Positions 15,612-27,445 of a stretch of DNA of 64,000 nucleotides are shown here, piece after piece. Position numbers and translations under genes: made by a program. Numbering within the stretch: position 1 is the stretch's first letter; each line of letters opens with the position of its first letter. Under the pieces are notes generated by a model. That model was not told where the DNA came from and did not search any database. It saw only the letters and a program-made list of their open reading frames with translations. The stretch comes from Harmothoe impar (taxonomy: Eukaryota > Annelida > Polychaeta > Phyllodocida > Polynoidae): positions 35,700,303-35,764,302 of the forward strand of contig OX381721.1 in NCBI GenBank assembly GCA_947462335.1, in the 5' to 3' direction.

Positions 15612-17410
15612 CCATTTGCGGCCATATTTCAATATTTAACCTTGAGAAAACTGAATTACTTTGATCTTGGCCAAAGTCATATTAATTTCTCATGAACAAA
15701 GGTCTTATACAATGTGTATCTCTTCGGAGTTTTTCGGGAATGAAGTCATTGTCATTGTCATTGTAATCTTGATGAGCCCTACCTCGTTGATGTTGAAAGA
15801 GCAGTTGCAATTAGAGAAGTATGCTTTCTGGTATGACTCTCTCTCTCTTTGACCTCATCATGCAAGGAAAGTACATGACTTTGAGGGGAGAACTTTTGGC
15901 CTTCGGTCCTTGGGGCCATTAGCTATACAAAAGCACAATGCCCGAAAAAAAATGCCCATGGATAACATTGTATTCTTACTGGATTACGTCTAAATACAGC
16001 AAACATGGCCAAAAATGCAGAAATTCCTGTATTTGACCTTGCTCCTATGACCTTAACCTTAGTAAAGGTCATATTAAGGAATTCATATAAGGCAGTCATC
16101 ATGTTCTATATCCATGCCGGATATTTACATGATTCAATGCAAATTAAGCTCTAGGGATCACCATGAGTAACACTATTTGTTATATCAAACATTAAAATAG
16201 TTATCTGTTGCCATGGAAACGGTGGCTATTTCTTGAGAATTTCAAGTAGAAATTGTCCCTATGACATCTTCTCATCATTTGAGCGGCAAAGGTCATACTT
16301 ATGATGATATTCCTGATCACCAGATCTATTGAAACCAAGAATGATAGCTATTTTGGGCCATATTTCAATTTTTGACCTTGATAATAGTGACCTTGGCCAA
16401 GGTCATTTTAATTTCTCATGGACAAAGGTCTTATACAACTCTATCTTGACATGTAAGTATAGCCCCTTCTTGTTAATATTAAAAGGGCAGTTCAAAGATG
16501 AGTATGTTTTCTGGCATAACTCCCTTTTTGCTTTTTGAGTGACCTTGACCTTTGACCTCATCCTGCAAGAAAACTACATGACCTTGAGTGGAGAACTTTT
16601 TGCCTATGTTTATTAAGGCCATTGGCTATACAAAAACACAATGCCCAAAAAAATAATACCCATAGACATCATTGTACTCTTACTGGATTACGTCTAAATA
16701 TAGCAAACATGGCCAAAAAGACAGAAATTCCTATATTTGACCTTGCTCCTATGACCTTGACCTTGATAGAGGTCATATTAAGGAACGAATATAAGGCAGT
16801 CATCATGTTCTATATCCATGCCAGATATCTAGATGATTCAATACAAATTAGGCTCTAGAGGTCACCATGAGGTTTTTCTCATTGCAGCTATTTATTATAT
16901 CCAACATTGAAATAGGTACTGGTTGCCATGGAAACAGCAGCCATTTCTCAGTAATTTCAAGTAGAAACTGCCCCTTTGACATCTCCTCATCATTTGAGCA
17001 GCATAGGTCATACTTATGATGATATTCCTGATCACCAGATTTATTGAAACCAATGATGATAGCTATTTTGGGCCAAATTTCAATATTTGACCTTGAAAAT
17101 AGTGACCTTGACCTTGGCCAAGGTCATTTTGATTTCTCATGGATAAAGGTCTTACATCACCTTACCTTCACATAAAATTTTGGACCAGCCCTGTTGATAT
17201 TAACAGAGCAGTTCAAAAATAAGTAAATTTTCTGGCCTAGCCCTATTTTTGAATGACCTTGACCTTTGACCTTGCCCCAAGGGCAAACGGTGCGATTTTA
17301 CGCGGAGAACTTTTTTTCTCAGATTGGTGGGGGCAATAGCTATATGAAACCACCTTTAAAATTTAGTGCCCCCTTCATTGGAACGGAACTTCATTTCTAA
17401 TCTCTTTTTT
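15612..17410 (-). repeat. Right arm: inverted ~710-bp AGGTCA-rich units
   Basis: About two and a half units of the left-arm repeat in reverse orientation (landmark near 15690, 16415 and 17135). AGGTCA half-sites and GTTGCCATGGAAAC near-palindromes (16207-16220, 16922-16935) are kept. The outer end matches about 744-900 of the left arm closely. The inner end is more diverged, as in the left arm. Confidence 0.85.
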
Positions 17411-17429
17411 TGGACCCACCCAATGGCCT

Positions 17430-17500
17430 ATATGTCATGTTTTCTGCATATAAAGTAAAGGATCGCAGCAAGTCTATGTCATGTTTTCTGTGTAGAAAAG
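17430..17500. repeat. ~45-bp repeat, outer end of right arm
   Basis: About one and a half copies of the unit at 523-743 (TTTCTGCATATAAAGTAAAG). Note that it is in the same, not inverted, orientation as on the left. Confidence 0.75.
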
Positions 17501-17569
17501 GACAAATTTAACCTTTGAAGCCTCAAGATGGCACTTGACGGCATGAGAGTAAATAGCCCTTGGTAGGCA

Positions 17570-18188
17570 TTACGAGTGCCTCAGGATTGTATCATGAATG
17601 CTTCAGGAGTGCCTCAGGAGTGTATCATGGGTGTATCATGAGTGCCTCAGGAGTGTATCATGAGTGTATCATGAGTGCCCCAGGAGTGTATCATGAGTGT
17701 ATCATGAGTGCCCCAGGAGTGTATCATGAGTGTATCATGAGTGCCTCAGGAGTGCCTCAGGAGTGTATCATGGGTGTATCATGAGTGCCTCAGGAGTGTA
17801 TCATGAGTGTATCATGAGTGCCCCAGGAGTGTATCATGAGTGTATCATGAGTGCCTCAGGAGTGTATCATGAGTGCATCAGGAGTGTATCATGAGTGCCT
17901 CAGGAGTGTATCATGAGTGCCTCAGGAGTGTATCATGAGTGTATCATGAGTGCCTCAGGAGTGTATCGTGAGTGTATCAGGAGTGTATCATGAGTGCCTC
18001 AGGAGTGTATCATGAGTGTGTCATGAGTGTATCAGGAGTGTATCAGGAGTGTATCATGAGTGCCTCAGGAGTGTATCAGGAGTGTATCAGGAGTGTATCA
18101 TGAGTGCCTCAGGAGTGTATCATGAGTGTATCAGGAGTGTATCATGAGTGTATCATGAGTGTATCATGGGTACATCAGGAGTGTATCA
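17570..18188. repeat. Minisatellite of ~11-bp submotifs
   Basis: GTGTATCATGA and GTGCCTCAGGA-like submotifs alternate irregularly for ~620 bp. GGAGTGTATCA also occurs inside family A elements (for example near 44228), a possible source. Confidence 0.9.
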
Positions 18189-19320
18189 TCCTCACCGGGT
18201 CAGTACGGTGCAAGAATACAAGTTACTCACCACATAGGATCTCACATTCAAGCACCATGCGGCCCTCAGAGGGTTAAGTAAGTGCAGCCCGCGTAGGCCG
18301 CCTGCTGGGGGGGGGGGGCGGGGTAGGACAGAAGGGGGGTAGGGGGGTCCTTGACTTGTCTGATTAGATATAGGAGGCTGTGGAGGAGGTGGGAGGAGGG
18401 GAGAGTGTAGCCGAGTACTCTCCCGTCCCTGCACTTAGTCCAGGTACTCATAGCCTTACAAGAACCACGGGAAGGGGTTTTTCATCTGTCACTTTCTCTG
18501 GTTGCCAGGAAAATGGGGTATTTTCACAGGTTAACTTTTTTTGAAAAAAAAAGTGTCTACGGATGCGCCCGTATCATTTTCTGAGAAATTTGAATTTTTT
18601 TTTGTGTGTTTTTGGTGGCACATTTTCTGATCGATAGCCAGATTTGGAAGATAACCAAAAAAAATCCTTTGGAAAAAATTAAAATGTTAGCCGCCCCACT
18701 TGATATAAGGTTAAAATCCGCAAACCAAAAAATATATATTTGGGGGAAAAAAAAAAAAAGTTGCTTGCTCGCACCATATTTTCAAAATGGAAATCCGTAG
18801 ACCAACTTTTTTATTTGGTGTGGCCCAATAAGAAAATGTACAAAAACCTGAAATCGCATTGGTGCAGAAGGTAGGGTGCACTTGGAAATTCTTTTCAGAT
18901 CAAGTGGGGACGAAAATAGCCGTCCGGAAAAGGAGAAGTTCATCTCATTCCTGTGTACCTTGACCTCAAGTCCCCCCTTAACCGGTGATTATTTGACTTT
19001 TTCCAGTTGACGACACTTTGACCATGCTGAGATGAACTCTGTCCTTTAATAAATCTGACTGCAATAAAGCGTCCTGTAAACGGCGACTTGACCTTAGATC
19101 TAAAATATATAAATGGTGACTTGACCTCGGATTTGACCTTTGATAGATCTGACTGTGATAAACATCTTGTAAGTGGTGACTTGACAGATCTTACTACAAC
19201 ATCTTGTGGCTGGAGACATGACCTGGGGCTAATTTACGACCAGCGTTCCCAGAGACCAACAGGGGAATTGTGGGAGTAAAAAGTCCATGTAAAGCAGGAG
19301 TGGTGTTAGAGGCAGACTCG
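18189..19320. other. No gene; G-rich and AT-rich stretches
   Basis: A G-run near 18306-18320, an A-rich part 18540-18780, and loosely repeated TGACTTGACCT-containing segments at 19020-19220. Short frames look like chance. Confidence 0.5.
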
Positions 19321-19324
19321 TTGG

Positions 19325-19510
19325 GGCTCAAACAACCTTTACAGCGGGCCTAGCGCTTTAAGGCACCTTTGTCGTCATGATGCGTGAATGAATTAGCCCG
19401 GGCGGGTAACCCGCCAGGACTGCATTGATGCATCATGCCAACCCTACATGGTTTGATACACTCCTGCAGTGTCGGCATGATGCACTAATGCAGCACTGAC
19501 ATGGTAGTAC
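19325..19510. repeat. Family A hairpin element
   Basis: Contains the family hallmarks: CTTTAAGGC near the end, GATGCRTGAATG...GCCAGGACTGCAT and CATCATGCC in inverted arrangement. A further family fragment (20165-20222) lies beyond the minisatellite, so the two may be one interrupted element. Confidence 0.65.
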
Positions 19511-19551
19511 CACCATTCGGCACTGTCCTGATACACCTGTAGTAGTCCCAC

Positions 19552-20043
19552 AGGTGTCACCTGACCCTCACAGGTCACCTGACCCTTACAGGTCACCTGA
19601 CCCTCACAGGTCACCTGACCCCCACAGGTCACCTGACCCCCACCGGTCACCTGACCCCCACAGGTCACCTGACCCCCACAGGTCACCTGACCCCCACAGG
19701 TCACCTGACCCTCACAGGTCACCTGACCCCCACAGGTCACCTGACCCCCACCGGTCACCTGACCCCCACAGGTCACCTGACCCCCACAGGTCACCTGACC
19801 CCCACAGGTCACCTGACCCCCACAGGTCACCTGACCCCTACAGGTCACCTGACCCCCACAGGTCACCTGACCCCCACAGGTCACCTGACCCCCACAGGTC
19901 ACCTGACCCCCACAGGTCACCTGACCCCCACAGGTCACCTGACCCCCACAGGTCACCTGACCCCCACAGGTGTCACCTGACCCCCACAGGTCACCTGACC
20001 CCCACAGGTCACCTGACCCCCACAGGTCACCTGACCCCCGGTG
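19552..20043. repeat. 18-bp minisatellite (~27 copies)
   Basis: Unit CAGGTCACCTGACCCCCA, containing the palindrome AGGTCACCTGACC-like core. Open in both strands as six-residue repeats, an effect of the unit being a multiple of three, not evidence of a gene. Confidence 0.95.
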
Positions 20044-20225
20044 GCCATGTCTGATTGTATTCAGGATCAAGGCGTCTCTACACGGTGTCTACACCCACAA
20101 GGCGGAACGTGGCCGAATCAGACGGAACGCCACCGGGACAGCGTGACTCTGTGATAAACGTTAAACCTTGAAGGACGGCATGATGTTCATTTGGCACCAT
20201 GATGCATTGGTGCATCATGACATAC

Positions 20226-20437
20226 ATTCGGGAGTATAAGCCGCACCTAGAGTTTGGGCCGATCCTATAAGCCGCAATGGCGATCTAATTATGGTGACTT
20301 GTGTACTGTACCAAAGTAGCAAAAACTCATGTATAAGCTGCACCCTGATTCTGGGCTTATCCTATAAGCCGCACCTGCGATCTGACTCGCGTACTAGCCG
20401 CGGCTTCTACGCCAAGTTTTATAGTATACTGTAAACA
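20226..20437. repeat. MITE-like element, GTATAAGCCGC family (B)
   Basis: GTATAAGCCGCACC near the left end and GCCGCGGCTTCTACGCC near the right, with internal repeats of CCTATAAGCCGCA. Related copies: 22372-22545, 26942-27056 and, more distantly, 60262-60437. Confidence 0.65.
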
Positions 20438-20884
20438 AACCAGGACTTGTATTGGTGTGTGTTTAACCGGGTGTTTAAGTGAGTCTGATGTGTGTTTACA
20501 CCTGCCGTGATCCCCTCTGTAAAACTGAGATCCCCCATGGTTGTACTTAAAACAGGTATGTCAACAAGAAAGGACGAGAAAAAGGGTAGAGATCAACAAA
20601 AGGTTTTACCCGATTGGGGATTAAATTATTCACACGGAAGAAGGAGGCATGTCGCCTTTAAACATGACGGAAGACCTTGACAACGATGGAATTGTGATAT
20701 GATATAAAATAAATAAAATATAATATAAAATAAATCAGATAAAGTGAACCTGATAAATGCAAGTTGTTCCTCAGCCAGGAATACTAATACTACAGTGGGT
20801 GTATAGGGAGTCTATACACAGTCTACGGTAGAGCTCAGCTGGGTTGTGTATATTAGTTATTACCGAGAGTGAAAAGACAGCCTC

Positions 20885-21105
20885 TCAGAGGTGTGGGAAC
20901 AGGGGGGGGGGGGCAAAAAAAATCGGAAATGCTAATGAATTATATTCATTACTCTACAGTTATATAAAGAAATGCCCACAAATTGACCTTAAAATGAACC
21001 AAATTATGTCAAATTTTCTAAATTCTCCTGGGGCCATACCCCAATAATTGTTTCTGTGTGTCGCTTTTAACGCTCGGAATCGCGCACCCTTCTGAACTTA
21101 ATTTG
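20885..21105 (+). repeat. Dispersed repeat R, copy 1
   Basis: Shares about 200 bp with 23935-24140 (GGTGTSGGAACAGGGGGG, TTATATAAAGMAATRCCCAC, CACTCGGAATCRCGCA). Ends are not defined; family unknown. Confidence 0.7.
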
Positions 21106-22140
21106 GTTCGGCTGTGCCCCCCACCCCCCAATGTCAAGTTGCTTCCAACACACCTGCAAGATAACTGTAGTCTATGAACATGTTTTATGAGATGTGTCAT
21201 TGGTGTAAAACACATTTATCAACTCTTACAACTTGTATACAGAAAGGTTTTTGTAACTGCATTCTGTCCGCATCTATTTATCGGTGAGGAATGTACGAGG
21301 CCAGGAGAACAAGGACTGTCGGCAGTGAGAGGCACCCATGGTTGATTCTAACCATTGAAACAACTCGAATTGCATCAATCCTTTAAAAGGGAAATGAATG
21401 AAGATCTGAGGTGGCTTGGTAGCTACAGCCTACATCAATATCTGGGTTCCCACAAGAGATTTTTGTCATGGAATGTCATGGAATTGTCATCCCTGTGGGA
21501 ACCCTGCAATATACATGGTATTAAACCACTACAGGGTCGGGTAACATGGCCGACATGGGGTGGTGGTAGTGCTAGCTTACTCCAATGATCAATGGTGTTG
21601 CCAGCACTAGTAGATAATAATTGTGAGGCAATACATCTTCACTCTCTAACCCTTTAAGGGCTGCATGCTGCATTAACACTCTTTGCCCTTTTGTCGTCAT
21701 TGTGCAGAAATGCAGCACTCATAGCGACATGGAACTTGAGAAATCAAAACATCCATTATGATTAAGAGAACTTTCCAGATGCTATCAATATGCTCCAAAT
21801 ATTCTTGAAGTGTTCTCATTGCTTACTATAATATATTCTGTTAGATAAATCAGGAGGTGGCACTTCAGAGAATCCCGACTCGGCGTGAAACTCGAGCTTA
21901 TTTAAAGGTAAGGGGAAACCCGACCCCCCGCGTCCCCCCCGCGTCCCCCTGACCCACATACCTCCGTAGTTACTGCTGGTAATCTGCCAGAAACCACAAT
22001 AAGTGTGAAATAACAGTGGAAGGATATATACGGATCTAGATAAGACACCTTATATCAATACAAACCATGGCCCACTAACTGCGAAGGACAAGGATATCTT
22101 ATCTCTACAATTATGGTTATGGAAAAAACATCCTATAAAT
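21106..22140. other. No gene seen
   Basis: Unique-looking sequence with a family A scrap at about 21645-21725 (GGGCTGCATGCTGCATTAA). No coding signature. Confidence 0.4.
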
Positions 22141-22345
22141 GCTGCATAGTACTTAACTGCTATGCCCTTTGTTGTCATGATGAATAAATGCAGCCCTGGG
22201 GAGTAACTCACCAGGGTCTTCGGAGTGTATCAACCTTTGAAGGGTCATGATGCATGAATGTTATGCAGCAATGGCGGGAAGAGTCACCAGGGCTGCATTC
22301 ATGTTGGACGATACCGGGCGTGATGCATCCTGCAGACCTTAAAGG
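22140..22345. repeat. Family A hairpin element
   Basis: GATGAATAAATGCAGCCCTGG, the inverted partner CAGGGCTGCATTCATG and a terminal CCTTAAAGGGTTA are present. Confidence 0.7.
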
Positions 22346-22371
22346 GTTATAGCCAGCTGTTTCTCGTACCG

Positions 22372-22545
22372 TAAATCCTCGCGTATAAGCCGCACCCTGA
22401 GTTTGGGCCGATCCTATAAGCCGCAACAGAGATCTGATTATGGTGACTTTTAGTACTGTACCCTAGTACCAAAAACTCACGTATAAGCTCACCACCGATC
22501 TGACTCGGTACTAGCCGCGGCTTATATGTGAGGTTTTATGCGGAC
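22372..22545. repeat. MITE, family B, near-complete copy
   Basis: Left end ACCGTAAATCCTCGCGTATA and right end GGCTTATATGTGAGGTTTTA are inverted partners, about 25 bp long, giving a ~175-bp non-autonomous element. Confidence 0.75.
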
Positions 22546-23128
22546 CTTAAAGGGTTATAGCCGGCTGTTTCTTGTAGGCATTATGCGGACCTTAAAGGGT
22601 TATAGCCGGCTGTTACTTGTAGGCATTATGCGGACCTTAAAGGATTATAGCTGCCTGTTTCTCGTAGGCATAAGCATTATGCGGACCTTAAAGGGTTAAG
22701 CTCGGCTGTTTCTCGTAGGCATTATGCGGACCTTAAAGGGTTATAGCCGGCTGTTTCTCGTAGGCATTATGCGGACCTTAAAGGGTTAAAGTCGGCTGTT
22801 TCTCGTAGGCATTATGCGGACCTTAAAGGGTTATAGCCGGCTGTTTCTTGTAGGCATTATGCGGACCTTGAAGGCGCAGATCTTGGTACCCCTCCAGCGA
22901 CAGTTGGAGTGGAGTCAGGACAGGTACTCAGCCCGATATATAGGGGAGCTGGGTCTTTAAAGGGTTAAGGCCGGCTGTTTCTTGTAGGCATTATGCGGAC
23001 CTTAGAGGGTTATAGCCGGCTGTTTCTCGTAGGCATTATGCGGACCTTAGAGGGTTATAGCCGGCTGTTTCTCGTAGGCATTATGCGGACCTTAAAGGGT
23101 TAAAGCCGGCTGTTTCTAGTTGGCATAC
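22546..23128. repeat. ~45-bp minisatellite (~12 copies)
   Basis: Unit carries GCGGACCTTAAAGGGTTA and CCGGCTGTTTCTCGTAGGCA. The first part matches the family A terminus. The array is interrupted at 22880-22962 by a segment that recurs at 52118-52206. Confidence 0.9.
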
Positions 23129-23297
23129 TTGGTCAACCTGTTGAGCTTTGCCCCGGGGGACAACCAGGGTCTTGTTTTCTGACCTCAACATGATCTGTTA
23201 AAGTTGAACTCATAAATGTCTGTCACGGAGGACTTAACCCGTCCTGCTATTTTTGTGCCCTGGTTTCTGTATATAGGTCACAAACAGGTTGATATTA

Positions 23298-23592
23298 GGG
23301 AGTGATTATTTTTTAACAACAGGGGGGGGGGCAAAAAAATTTGGACCCCTTGACGGGGGGGGGGGCAAAATAATTTGGACCCCTCTTGAGGGGGGGGGGC
23401 AAAAAAATGTAACCTGTTTTGAGCCAAAAAGCCCGCGTGTTACTATGCTTCAAAGGGCCCGCGCACGAGCCGATTTCCGACCCTAAGGGGGGGGGGAAAT
23501 GTTGACCCCTTGACTAGGGGTGTGTAAAAAAATGTGCACGCTCTGCGTGGAAACCCTCCACCCCCCCTTTGTAAAAAGATGATCACTCCCTT
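23298..23592. repeat. MITE, GGGAGTGATCAT family (C), copy 1
   Basis: Ends GGGAGTGATTATTTTTTAAC and the inverted form ending GATCACTCCC. The interior has G-runs and repeated GGACCCCTTGAC. Sister copies at 26549-26802 and 38217-38502. Confidence 0.8.
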
Positions 23593-23934
23593 GTATGTGT
23601 GCGTTGTGTTAAACATGGATACATGTAGTATGTAAACAGAGTGGGGGATGGTGTGTGTCCAGGTACTAGTGGTCCTCACCAGGGGGCATTGTGCAGACCC
23701 AGCAGGTGGATACAACCCCTAAAGGGCAGCACAGTAACGCCCGATGCAGCCGTTACACCGCTACCGCACCGTCGTGTTTAAGCCCCCCGGGGCTTATTAC
23801 TTTGGAGGGGAGTTTGCCCCCGGCGCTTATACAAGACAGGTGCTTATTCAAGATCCATTTTAGTGCTACTCACCCACTGACTGCACTCAATAGCACTGAC
23901 CCCCCCTTACTAAGGGTGTCACTGCTCAGACTAA

Positions 23935-24140
23935 GTCAGGGGTGTCGGAACAGGGGGGGCCAGGGGGGAAATAAGTTATATGCATTACTCTTTAGTTATA
24001 TAAAGCAATACCCACAAATTGACCGTAAAATGCACCAAATCATGTCAAATTTTTCAAAACTATCCTAGGGGGCGGGGCCCCCAGACCTCCAATAAATTTT
24101 TCAGTGCGTCACTTTTTAACACTCGGAATCACGCATCCTT
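23935..24140 (+). repeat. Dispersed repeat R, copy 2
   Basis: Second copy of the repeat at 20885-21105, same orientation. Confidence 0.7.
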
Positions 24141-24380
24141 ATGAAGGGCCACGCTTAGGCATACGGCTGGGATATGCTCACACGTTGTGTTTTTGGTTAG
24201 TATTAGCTACAGGTCCACATCTACCTCTGGTTGTATCTCAGTAATCTGGTAGTATTAGGTAGTACAAGACTTCTAGACTAGTGGGTAAGGGGGCCAGTTG
24301 TTTTAAGTACTAGTAGTACAGGACCTTCAGACAGGAACCTTAGTCTGGCCCTGCCTCCAGTTGTGTGCATGCCTGTTCGT

Positions 24381-24836
24381 GGCCACACTATGACTTCATT
24401 CCTCGGGATTCCCTCTTTGAGCAGGTTGGGATCTGCAGGATATCTGGGAGGAGACTGGCCACACTATGACGTCAGTACTGGGGATTCCCTCTTTGAGCAG
24501 GTTGGGATCTGCAGGATATCTGGGAGGAGACTGGCCACACTACGACGTCACTACTGGGGATTCCCTCTCTGAGCAGGTTGGGATCTGCAGGATATCTGGG
24601 AGGAGACTGGTCACACTATGACGTCACTACTGGGGATTCCCTCTTTGAGCAGGTTGGGATCTGCAGGATATCTGGGAGGAGACTGGCCACACTATGACGT
24701 CACTACTGGGGATTCCCTCTTTGAGCAGGTTGAGATCTGCAGGATATCTGGGAGGAGACTGGCCACACTATGACGTCACTACTGGGGATTCCCTCTTTGA
24801 GCAGGTTGGGATCTGCAGGATATCTGGGAGGAGACT
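24381..24836. repeat. 76-bp minisatellite (6 copies)
   Basis: Unit includes ACTATGACGTCACTACTGGG and AGCAGGTTGGGATCTGCAGG, with very few differences between copies. Most units hold a TGACGTCA (CRE-type) octamer. Confidence 0.95.
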
Positions 24837-24837
24837 A

Positions 24838-25385
24838 TGTCTGCCCTCAGGCATCACGTGATCAATAAGTGCTGTATAGCGCCCCCTACCCCTCCTGGTG
24901 TCTGCACGATGCCTCATGATGTTGTATACCAAGGATGTAAACCCAGCCCCACAGGATGCGCTGGTACTTCACATGTCTGTGTGGCAATATCTACAGTGCC
25001 CCCTAGGACGTGTGGGTACCAGCGGACACACACTGGTACCCATTAAGCGGCCAGAGCCTGGAGCTCTGTGAGGCCCTGTAACATAGAGATGGTATCTCAT
25101 CGTCTTCAGGGATACGTCTGGTCCTATAATTATGGGTCTACATTTGGCTAAGTGTGTATATACGTATACAATATGAGAGAATGTCTATAGGAACATTTCC
25201 TGATGATTCCCAAGTAAAGTTAGGAATGTATGGCAGGATACGCCTTTAATTGATTTAAAATAGCCTAGTGTCAAATACCCCAAATGATATATAAAATAAG
25301 GATTTCTCCAAACAGTTGGATTTCTTTCCTCTCGTGTGTAAAGCATGAGAGGCATTGCAGCACTAGCAGCACCAGTTAGCATGCT
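24838..25385. other. No gene seen
   Basis: Unique-looking sequence between two minisatellites; no coding or RNA signature. Confidence 0.4.
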
Positions 25386-25965
25386 GTACCTCACACCGCC
25401 CTTTAGTAACGGGGTCATGATGCACCAATGCAGCAGTAACGGCATCATGATGCACCAATGCAGCAGTAACGGCGTCATGATGCAGCAGTAACGGCGTCAT
25501 GATGCACCAATGCAGCAGTAACGGCGTCATGATGCACCAATGCAGCAGTAATGGGGTCATGATGCACCAGTACAGCAGTAACGGCGTCATGATGCAGCAG
25601 TAACGGCGTCATGATGCACCAATGCAGCAGTAACGGCGTCATGATGCACCAATGCAGCAGTAACGGCGTCATGATGCAGCAGTAACGGCGTCATGATGCA
25701 CCAATGCAGCAGTAACGGCGTCATGATGCACCAATGCAGCAGTAACGGCGTCATGATGCAGCAGTAACGGCGTCATGATGCAGCAATGCAGCAGTAACGG
25801 CGTCCTGATGCAGCAATGCAGCAGTAACGGCGTCATGATGCACCAATGCAGCAGTAACGGGGTCATGATGCAGCAGTAACGGCGTCCTGATGCAGCAATG
25901 CAGCAGTAACGGTGTCATGATGCAGCAGTAACGGCGTCATGATGCACCAATGCAGTGCTGGTAAG
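25386..25965. repeat. ~30-bp minisatellite, family A-like unit
   Basis: Units of about 30 and 18 bp built from AGTAACGGCGTCATGATGCA and CCAATGCAGC. CATGATGCA...AATGCAGC is the stem sequence of family A, suggesting derivation from it. It runs straight into a family A fragment (25966-26110). Confidence 0.9.
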
Positions 25966-26112
25966 GAACTGTCTAGATGCATCGGTGCATCATGCTAACC
26001 CCGGGTGATTGTTTCTAATGCAGCACTGGCGAGCTACTCACCAGTTCTGCATTCATGCACCATGGTGATAAAGCATAGCAAACTAAAGCACGATGCGGCC
26101 CTTAAAGGGTTA
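25966..26112. repeat. Family A fragment
   Basis: Contains GGCGAGCTACTCACC loop region, CTGCATTCATGCACCATG and terminal GCGGCCCTTAAAGGGTTAA. Confidence 0.7.
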
Positions 26113-26548
26113 ATACATAAAGTAAGAGTGTGCCATAGGTCGAGTTACATATACTTGATTTTTCTATTCATATGGGAGGTATGGTGGGCAAACAAACTAC
26201 TGGACTGTGACATCTAGGTAGGGTGACTCTGAATCAACTAGTTATATATAGATATAAATAGATATATGTGCATCATGAGGTACACATGATCACATACAGT
26301 TATTACAATACATTGTATAATGTAACCTGTAGATCACTATACCCCAGATGCAATTAGAAATAGAGTTTAATGTAATAACCCTGGTGTGTGGGTATCATGG
26401 TGCAGTTACCTGACCACGTGTAGCCTGTGTTTGCCCACACTGTGACGTAGCAGACCTGTATATGTAAGTGGACCTTTAATAATTTCGGCAAGCCGTCATG
26501 AAAGCCTTTCCCCGTTTAGACGCGGCCTGCAGCTACTGAGGTCGTGTT
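26113..26548. other. No gene seen
   Basis: AT-rich unique-looking sequence; no signature recognised. Confidence 0.4.
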
Positions 26549-26802
26549 AGGGAGTGATCATCTTTTAACAACAGGGGGGAGGGTGGTTTTCCGCGCGGAG
26601 CTGGGTCGGAATATTTTACCCCCCCTATGCGTCGGAAATCGGCGCGCGCGAGCGGGCCCTTTGAAGCATAGTAACGCGCAGGCTTTTTGGCCCAAAACAG
26701 GTTAACATTTTTTGCCGCCCCCCCCGTCAAGGTGTCCAAATTTGTTTCCCCCCCCCCCCCAAACCAACCCCCCCCCCCGTTCATAAAAAATGATCACTCC
26801 CT
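26549..26802. repeat. MITE, family C, copy 2
   Basis: Inverted ends GGGAGTGATCATCTTTTAAC / ...ATGATCACTCCC flanked on both sides by TTA, a 3-bp duplication of the PIF/Harbinger type. The interior is inverted relative to copy 1. Confidence 0.8.
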
Positions 26803-26941
26803 TAAGCCCTGAGGGGACCACACGTAGCAGTATGTTAGTCATCATGTCCCCCCGGTCATGTACCCCCCAACCCTATACCCCCATACTGCTACATTATCCC
26901 ATTAACCCGTAAGGGCAGCATACATAGTGTGTTAATCAACT

Positions 26942-27056
26942 ACCGTAGATTCTCGCGCATAAGCCCCACCCCGACTTTAGGCTGATCCTATAAGCCGCAC
27001 TGGCGATCTGACTTGCGTATACTAGCCACAGCTTCTACGCGAGGATTTATGGTATG
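26942..27056. repeat. MITE, family B, short copy
   Basis: Left end TACCGTAGATTCTCGCGCATAA and right end CTACGCGAGGATTTATGGTA are inverted partners; internally deleted relative to 22372-22545. Confidence 0.7.
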
Positions 27057-27215
27057 CCCTTTTGTCATCATGATGCATGGATGCAGCCCTTCAGTTAATC
27101 GCCAGTGATACCCTCCCGAAAGGGTTGGCGTGATACACTGATGCAGCCCTGGTGAGTTAATCACCAGGGCTGCATTGGTGCATCATGATGACAAAAGACA
27201 TGCGGCCCTTAAAGT
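27057..27215. repeat. Family A element
   Basis: Two palindromic cores, including CTGGTGAGTTAATCACCAG, and terminal GCGGCCCTTAAAG. Confidence 0.7.
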
Positions 27216-27445
27216 GTGAACAACAGCAGTGTAAGCTGTTGTCTGACCGCTGTCAGTTCTACGTCAAGTTACTTGTGCCACAGCAGAAAGGAACCGCTTA
27301 GTAAGCAGTCTGTGCTGCCTGCCCCCCCCCCCCCACACACACACAGGTAGTCAGTCTCTGCAGCCCCCCACCCCCCCCACATCCCCCCACCACCACCACC
27401 ACCAATGTGCTGACAGTGGTCACTTGGTGCGCAGGTGTCGCCTGC

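Noticed and set aside
19444..20070. Six-residue-repeat frames on both strands resembling a structural protein
   Set aside because: The 18-bp minisatellite accounts for both.
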